Position numbers and translations under genes: made by a program. 5,169 nt of DNA. Origin: Gammaproteobacteria bacterium (lineage in GTDB: Bacteria; Pseudomonadota; Gammaproteobacteria; Pseudomonadales; Pseudomonadaceae). Below the pieces are notes generated by a model, which was given only the letters and a program-made list of their open reading frames with translations, was not told the origin of the DNA and ran no database searches. Positions within the stretch are counted from its first letter, which is position 1; every line of letters begins with the position of its first letter. This document shows positions 1 through 5,169 of this stretch, in pieces. The stretch covers positions 1 through 5,169 of the forward strand of contig JAAYHO010000418.1 in assembly GCA_012735335.1 (NCBI GenBank), in the 5' to 3' direction.

Positions 1-44
1 GCTGGTGCTCGTCCCTCCCGGGAGCTCTCAGCCGCTCACTCCGA
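1..44. other. Short flank downstream of the DAHP synthase gene
   Basis: These 44 bases follow the DAHP synthase stop. They contain the palindrome CTCCCGGGAG (15-24), which has no loop and no adjacent T-tract, so I do not call a terminator. No coding segment can be judged at this length. Confidence 0.3.
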
Positions 45-1121
45 TCAACTGCGCTTGCGCTGCGGCAGCACATCCTTGATCTTGGCGTGCATGCTGCGCA
101 CGGCCTTGACCGTGGTATCCCAGTCGATACAGGCATCGGTGATGGATACGCCGTATTCCAGCTGTGACAGATCCTTGTTGATCGCCTGGTTGCCCCAGCC
201 GATGTGGCTTTCCACCATCAGGCCGACGATGGAGTTGTTGCCTTCGGCGATCTGGTTGGCGACGTTATCCATCACCAGCGGCTGCAGACCCGGGTCCTTG
301 TTGGAGTTGGCGTGGCTGCAGTCGATCATGATGTTCGGTTTGACTCCGGCCTTTTCCAGTTCCTTCTCGCACAGGGCAACGCTGACCGAGTCATAGTTCG
401 GCTTGCCGTTACCACCGCGCAGCACCACGTGACCGTAGCGGTTGCCGCGGGTGGTGACGATGGATACCTGGCCTTCATGGTTGATACCCATGAAGCGGTG
501 CGGGCTGGCGGTGGATTGCAGAGCGTTGATCGCCACGCCGAGGTTGCCGTCGGTGCCGTTCTTGAAGCCGACCGCCGAGGACAGGCCGGAGGCCAGTTCC
601 CGGTGGGTCTGGGATTCGGTGGTGCGCGCGCCGATCGCCGACCAGGAGATCAGGTCCTGCAGATACTGCGGGGAGATCGGGTCCAGCGCCTCGGTGGCGG
701 TGGGCAGGCCCATGTCGACCAGATCACACAGCAGTTGACGGCCGATGTGCAGGCCATCCTCGATCTTGAAGCTGTCGTCTAGATAGGGGTCGTTGATCAG
801 ACCCTTCCAGCCCACGGTGGTGCGGGGCTTTTCAAAATACACGCGCATGACCAGATACAGGGTATCGCCGACTTCGGCAGCCAGCTCCTTGAGACGGCGG
901 GCGTAGTCCTTGGCCGCTTCCACGTCGTGGATGGAGCAGGGGCCAATGACGATGAACAGGCGGTGATCCTTGCCGTCCAGAATGTCACGAATGACCTGGC
1001 GGCTTTCGATGATGGTGGCTTCCGCCGCCTGGCTCATGGGGATCCTGGCCTTGAGTTGCGCAGGAGTAATCATTACTTCGTTGGAAGTAACGTTCAGATC
1101 ATTAATAGGTAAATCAGCCAT
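45..1121 (-). CDS. aroF: Class I DAHP synthase (3-deoxy-7-phosphoheptulonate synthase), complete
   Basis: This cytoplasmic enzyme condenses phosphoenolpyruvate with erythrose 4-phosphate to form DAHP, the first step of the shikimate route to Phe, Tyr and Trp. The 358-residue product is close to E. coli AroF/G/H in length and shows the whole TIM-barrel active site: metal-binding Cys62 in GPCSIHD, His270 in DCSHANSNKD, Glu304 in MVESH and Asp329 in SITDAC. It also has the substrate-binding Arg93, Lys98 and Arg100 (RVYFEKPRTTVGWKG), Arg166 (GARTTESQ), Lys187 (GFKNGTDG) and Arg235. I chose the ATG at 1121 because GGGAAGGAAG lies directly before it and MADLPINDLN is a typical pseudomonad start; a TTG at 1172 would add 17 unconserved residues. 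The gene is divergent from the PanE-like gene. Which amino acid inhibits it cannot be read safely from sequence. The symbol aroF follows pseudomonad usage from memory; aroG or aroH naming is possible. Confidence 0.97.
   Translation of the reverse strand: MADLPINDLNVTSNEVMITPAQLKARIPMSQAAEATIIESRQVIRDILDGKDHRLFIVIGPCSIHDVEAAKDYARRLKELAAEVGDTLYLVMRVYFEKPRTTVGWKGLINDPYLDDSFKIEDGLHIGRQLLCDLVDMGLPTATEALDPISPQYLQDLISWSAIGARTTESQTHRELASGLSSAVGFKNGTDGNLGVAINALQSTASPHRFMGINHEGQVSIVTTRGNRYGHVVLRGGNGKPNYDSVSVALCEKELEKAGVKPNIMIDCSHANSNKDPGLQPLVMDNVANQIAEGNNSIVGLMVESHIGWGNQAINKDLSQLEYGVSITDACIDWDTTVKAVRSMHAKIKDVLPQRKRS
1072..1091 (-). other. Hairpin in the early coding region of DAHP synthase mRNA
   Basis: Read on the minus strand, GTTACTTC and GAAGTAAT flank a CAAC tetraloop. 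Seven Watson-Crick pairs plus one G-U pair are possible, spanning codons 11-17, about 30-50 nt after the start codon. The 3' arm is also a partner of ATTACT just downstream (plus-strand AGTAAT at 1065-1070 and ATTACT at 1072-1077, one base apart), so two exclusive pairings exist. The structure is seen; any role in translation is inference. Confidence 0.35.
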
Positions 1122-1131
1122 CTTCCTTCCC
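1122..1131 (-). promoter_or_regulatory. Ribosome binding site of the DAHP synthase gene
   Basis: On the minus strand GGGAAGGAAG abuts the ATG at 1121. It has an AAGGA core but unusually short spacing (about 2-3 nt to the start codon). It decides the start against the upstream in-frame TTG at 1172. Confidence 0.6.
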
Positions 1132-1138
1132 AGTGAGT

Positions 1139-1149
1139 CGGTCAGACCG
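1139..1149. promoter_or_regulatory. Perfect 11-bp dyad upstream of the DAHP synthase RBS
   Basis: CGGTC-A-GACCG is a perfect inverted repeat centred on 1144, ending 18 bp before the DAHP synthase start codon. It could be an operator or a small 5'-UTR structure. It does not resemble the TyrR box (TGTAAA-N6-TTTACA). Confidence 0.25.
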
Positions 1150-1162
1150 GCAAGCCGCCAGC

Positions 1163-1183
1163 CTGTTGTCAATGGGGCAACAG
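1163..1183. promoter_or_regulatory. Inverted repeat overlapping a TTGACA hexamer in the divergent intergenic region
   Basis: CTGTTG (1163-1168) and CAACAG (1178-1183) are perfect 6-bp arms around a 9-bp centre. The minus-strand hexamer TTGACA at 1172-1167 matches the sigma-70 -35 consensus exactly and lies in this repeat. No -10 element is recognisable at 16-18 bp from it, so promoter function is doubtful. Confidence 0.2.
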
Positions 1184-1214
1184 CTTAAAGCATGGACGGC
1201 GGCTACGGCTAGCC

Positions 1215-1243
1215 TGTATCGGCAGAAGCGGTCGCTTTGTCAC
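1215..1243 (-). promoter_or_regulatory. Weak candidate sigma-70 promoter for the DAHP synthase gene
   Basis: On the minus strand GTGACA (1243-1238) is followed after 17 bp by GATACA (1220-1215). The -35 matches 5 of 6 positions and the -10 only 3 of 6. It would give a leader of roughly 85 nt that includes both dyads described above. The spacing is good but the -10 is poor. Confidence 0.2.
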
Positions 1244-1254
1244 ATGCCTGACTG

Positions 1255-1281
1255 TTGCCATGGCTGCGCAGCGTTTAACAT
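1255..1281 (+). promoter_or_regulatory. Weak candidate promoter for the PanE-like gene
   Basis: TTGCCA (1255-1260, 5 of 6 to the -35 consensus) is followed after a short 15-bp spacer by TAACAT (1276-1281, 4 of 6). The region also holds two overlapping palindromes, GCCATGGC (1257-1264) and GCTGCGCAGC (1263-1272). This is the best plus-strand candidate before the gene, but it is weak. Confidence 0.2.
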
Positions 1282-1310
1282 GGGCGCCAAATTCAAGCGC
1301 TCAGAACAAC

Positions 1311-1315
1311 AGGAG
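1311..1315 (+). promoter_or_regulatory. Ribosome binding site of the PanE-like gene
   Basis: AGGAG lies 9 nt before the ATG at 1325. It fixes the start at MAKPRIGVIG, which opens directly into the first beta strand of the Rossmann fold, rather than at codons further upstream in the same frame. Confidence 0.7.
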
Positions 1316-1804
1316 ACATGCAATATGGCAAAGCCACGTATCGGGGTGATTGGTACCGGTGCTATCGGGGGATTCTATGGGGTGATGCTGGCACGGGCGG
1401 GCTACGACGTGCACTTCCTGCTGCGCAGCGAGTATGAGGCGGTCCAGCAGAACGGTATCAGCATAGAAAGCATGGTGCTGGGTGACCTGAAGCTGCAACC
1501 GGCGCAGGCCTACCGGGATGCTGCCGATATGCCGCCCTGCGACTGGCTGCTGGTGGGTGCCAAGTCTACCAGCAACGATGCGCTGGCCCCGCTGATCGCC
1601 AAAGCTGCGGCCCCCGGTGCGCGGGTGCTGTTGCTGCAGAACGGCTTGAGCAATGAAGAGCAGCTGCGCGACCAGTTGCCCGCCGATCTGCATCTGGTCG
1701 GAGGCCTGTGCTATGTCAGCCTGTACCGCAAGGGCCCGGGTGTGGTGGTGCATCAGGATAACGGCATGATCGATCTGGCCTACCATTGTGCTGGAGCGCT
1801 GACC

Positions 1805-1807
1805 TAG
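1805..1807 (+). other. Premature amber codon (TAG) in the PanE-like gene
   Basis: The frame before and after this codon is the same, with no other stop until TAA at 2264-2266. It sits just after the last predicted beta strand of the nucleotide-binding domain (IDLAYH) and before the helix EIIAEGAAMFREAG that leads to the catalytic helical domain. The following codons are CAG-CAG-CAG. Confidence 0.9.
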
Positions 1808-1829
1808 CAGCAGCAGGAGATCATCGCCG

Positions 1830-1843
1830 AAGGGGCAGCGATG
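1830..1843 (+). promoter_or_regulatory. Possible internal re-initiation site after the amber codon
   Basis: AAGGGG (1830-1835) precedes ATG 1841 by 5 nt, and the ATG is in the reductase frame, 33 nt after the stop. Translation from here would give 141 residues starting MFREAGLRAREQ and containing the whole helical catalytic part. The motif is seen; its use is inference. Confidence 0.3.
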
Positions 1844-2276
1844 TTCCGCGAGGCCGGTCTGCGCGCCCGTGAGCAGGCCAATCTGGAGGGCGCGCGCTGG
1901 CAGAAGCTGGTATGGAACCTGCCTTTCAACGGTGTTTCCGTGATGCTGGATGCGGGGACCGATGCGCTGCTGAAGAATCCGGCCAGCCGCCAGCTGATCC
2001 GTGATCTGATGCAGGAGGTGGTGGAAGCTGCCGAAGCCTGCGGTCACAGCATGCCCGAGTCTCTGGCGGACAAGCTGCTGGTGGGTACCCAGCGTATTCC
2101 CGATTACCTGCCGAGCATGCACCAAGACTGGCAGCACAAGCGTCCCATGGAGCTGAACAACCTCTACGGCGAAGCCCTGCGCCTGGCCGGGGAGGCCGGA
2201 TACAGCATGCCGCGCACCCAGGCGCTGCTGAACATGCTGCAATTTCTGCAGGATGGCTATCAGTAAGAAACCGGAG

Positions 2277-2300
2277 GGCCGAGTTCCATCTCGGCCATTT
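2277..2300 (+). terminator. Candidate intrinsic terminator after the PanE-like gene
   Basis: GGCCGAG (2277-2283), loop TTCCAT and CTCGGCC (2290-2296) form a perfect 7-bp stem starting 11 nt after the TAA. The following ATTTGGGTTAT is only a weak T-tract, so termination may be incomplete. It separates this gene from cysB. Confidence 0.55.
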
Positions 2301-2317
2301 GGGTTATCCCTGCCGTT

Positions 2318-2335
2318 GGTCGTCAAGACTCGACC
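2318..2335 (+). other. Small second hairpin between the PanE-like gene and cysB
   Basis: GGTCG (2318-2322) and CGACC (2331-2335) flank an 8-nt loop and are followed by TTCCTCATTT. The 5-bp stem is too weak to call a terminator by itself. Confidence 0.2.
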
Positions 2336-2362
2336 TTCCTCATTTGTCGTCTAACATCAGCC

Positions 2363-2387
2363 TTGTAACTACCAATTTGGTTATAAA
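2363..2387 (+). promoter_or_regulatory. Candidate cysB promoter with a dyad at the -10
   Basis: TATAAA (2382-2387) matches the -10 consensus at 5 of 6 positions in a locally AT-rich stretch 44 bp before the cysB start. The only -35-like hexamer near, TTGTAA (2363-2368), is just 13 bp away, too close for a standard promoter, so an activator or a poor -35 is likely. The dyad ACCAA-T-TTGGT (2371-2381) abuts the -10. In enteric bacteria CysB represses its own gene, so this dyad is a plausible but untested operator. Confidence 0.4.
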
Positions 2388-2397
2388 GGGTTCATGA

Positions 2398-4660
<2,263 letters not shown>

Positions 4661-4664
<4 letters not shown>

Positions 4665-4677
4665 ACGCTGCACCCCG
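4661..4677 (-). promoter_or_regulatory. ATGA start/stop overlap and ribosome binding site coupling the ATPase gene to nnrS
   Basis: On the minus strand ATG (4664-4662) and TGA (4663-4661) share two bases, a typical translational-coupling junction. GGGGTG lies 6 nt before the ATG, inside the last ATPase codons. This favours ATG 4664 over GTG 4673. Confidence 0.7.
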
Positions 4678-5169
4678 AATGCTGTTCATGTTGACTGATC
4701 TGTACCGGCAGCTCGCCCTCATCCAGACCAAAGCCAATGCGCACCTCGCGCACCTGCATCAGCTCGGCGGTGGTCTGGTAGACCCAGGTGCTGCTGCGCT
4801 GGGCCTGGGGTTGCTGCAGATTGCACTCGTAGACGATGCGGCCCGGGTCGGGCACCATCATCAGAATGCGGTCGGCCAGGCGCACCGCTTCCATCAGGTC
4901 GTGGGTGATCATCAGCACCGCACTGCCCTGGCTCTGCACCTGCTCCTCCAACTGGCGATAGAGCTCGGTCTTCAGACCGATATCCAGCGCCGAGAAGGGC
5001 TCGTCGAGCAACAGCAGGTCGGGCTTGATCGCCAGCGCCCGGGCCAGCGACACCCGGCTCTGCATGCCGCCGGACAGTTCATGGGGATATTTGTGCAGGT
5101 CGTCCTCATCCAGCCCCATGCGCTCGGCCAGTGCGGCAGCCTGACGTTGCCGTGCGGCCCGGGGTACAC
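4661..5169 (-). CDS. ABC transporter ATP-binding protein, nitrate/sulfonate/taurine-importer type, 5' end outside the window
   Basis: This is the C-terminal 168 residues of an ABC ATPase; the frame stays open to the window edge, so Walker A and probably the Q-loop are missing from view. In order it shows the signature LSGGMQ (5077-5060), Walker B and D-loop LLLLDEPFSALD (5017-4982) and the H-loop MITHD (His at 4903-4901). A tail of about 60 residues ends in SQHEQHSGCSV. The style (YPHELSGGMQSRVSLARALA) is that of the cytoplasmic ATPase of SsuB/TauB/NrtD-like importers, which partner a membrane permease and a periplasmic binding protein. Permease and binding-protein genes are expected upstream. 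The stop TGA overlaps the nnrS start as ATGA, which implies co-translation. The substrate cannot be read from the ATPase; nitrate, sulfonates and other small organic compounds are all possible. Confidence 0.9.

Larger units (their letters stand above)
1325..2266 (+). pseudogene. PanE/ketopantoate reductase-family gene interrupted by one in-frame amber codon
   Basis: Read through the TAG at codon 161, the frame gives a 313-codon ketopantoate-reductase-type protein (the family is about 300 residues). Such enzymes reduce 2-dehydropantoate to pantoate with NADPH in the cytoplasm. The first 160 residues form a Rossmann domain with GxGxxG at 10-15 (GTGAIG), Arg34, Lys80 (GAK) and Asn106 (QNG). The second part keeps Lys194, Asn198 and Asn202 (KLVWNLPFNG) and Glu276 (MELNNLYGE), equivalent to E. 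coli Lys176, Asn180, Asn184 and Glu256. No frameshift or other decay is seen, so the lesion is recent, an error, or tolerated. The stop is followed by CAGCAGCAG, so a C-to-T change of a CAG is the simplest origin. It is not in a pan operon, and paralogues of this family are common, so the true substrate is uncertain. The fragments could still be expressed: 160 residues from 1325 and 141 residues from ATG 1841. Confidence 0.85.

Noticed and set aside
204..782. Plus-strand open frame (192 codons) opposite DAHP synthase
   Set aside because: It is the antisense of a fully conserved enzyme gene, with no motif or ribosome binding site to support it.
1122..1172. Upstream TTG start at 1172 for DAHP synthase
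   Set aside because: It would add 17 residues unlike the family and skip the GGGAAGGAAG that sits before ATG 1121.
1144..1172. Promoter built on the perfect TTGACA at 1172-1167 (minus strand)
   Set aside because: The hexamers at 16-18 bp spacing (such as CGGTCT) do not resemble a -10 element.
1173..1324. Attenuator leader peptide before the DAHP synthase gene
   Set aside because: Small minus-strand frames exist (for example 13 codons beginning MLNAAQPW), but none has a cluster of Phe, Tyr or Trp codons or a clear ribosome binding site, and no terminator hairpin follows.
1805..1840. Frameshift as the cause of the reductase interruption
   Set aside because: The reading frame is the same before and after the stop, and translation resumes family-like sequence at once, so this is a base substitution and not an indel.
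1301..2326. Long minus-strand open frame (341 codons) opposite the PanE-like gene, crossing the amber position without a stop
   Set aside because: Its translation is rich in Gln, His and Arg and matches no family I know, while the plus strand shows clear family motifs on both sides of the stop. This is a GC-rich antisense shadow.

Overview
The window looks like chromosomal DNA of a Pseudomonas-type gammaproteobacterium (Pseudomonas or a close relative such as Halopseudomonas). The reasons are the high GC content, typical pseudomonad codon use, a CysB whose effector-contact residues sit at the same numbers as in E. coli, and the order DAHP synthase / PanE-like reductase / cysB. From memory, that order resembles the aroF-cysB neighbourhood of P. 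putida and P. aeruginosa; I could not check this. No insertion sequence, CRISPR array, tRNA or rRNA is visible.

Layout. Positions 45-1121 (minus strand) hold a complete class I DAHP synthase, the entry enzyme of the shikimate pathway, with all expected active-site residues. It is divergent from a PanE/ketopantoate-reductase-family gene at 1325-2266 (plus), and the two share a 203-bp intergenic region. The reductase reading frame is intact over 313 codons except for one in-frame amber codon (TAG, 1805-1807). This falls between the NADP-binding Rossmann part and the helical catalytic part. Next, after a hairpin that may be a terminator and a short promoter region, comes cysB (2431-3405, plus), the LysR-type regulator of sulfur assimilation. 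Its stop codon overlaps by 7 bp the stop codon of a convergent nnrS-family gene (3399-4664, minus), a multi-pass membrane protein linked to nitric-oxide/denitrification metabolism. The nnrS-like gene overlaps by an ATGA junction the 3' end of an upstream ABC-transporter ATPase gene (4661 to the window edge, minus), whose Walker A end lies outside the window. ATPase and NnrS therefore look like the last two genes of one operon running towards cysB.

How the parts relate. These are three independent units: aromatic amino-acid biosynthesis, cysteine regulation, and an importer-NnrS operon. The most unusual features are the single amber codon in an otherwise well-preserved reductase, with a Shine-Dalgarno-like AAGGGG and ATG just after it, and the translationally coupled ABC ATPase/NnrS pair. 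Small dyad elements near the DAHP synthase start and the cysB promoter are possible regulatory sites but are unproven. I found no clearly new biological system. The split reductase and the ABC-NnrS pairing are the best leads.
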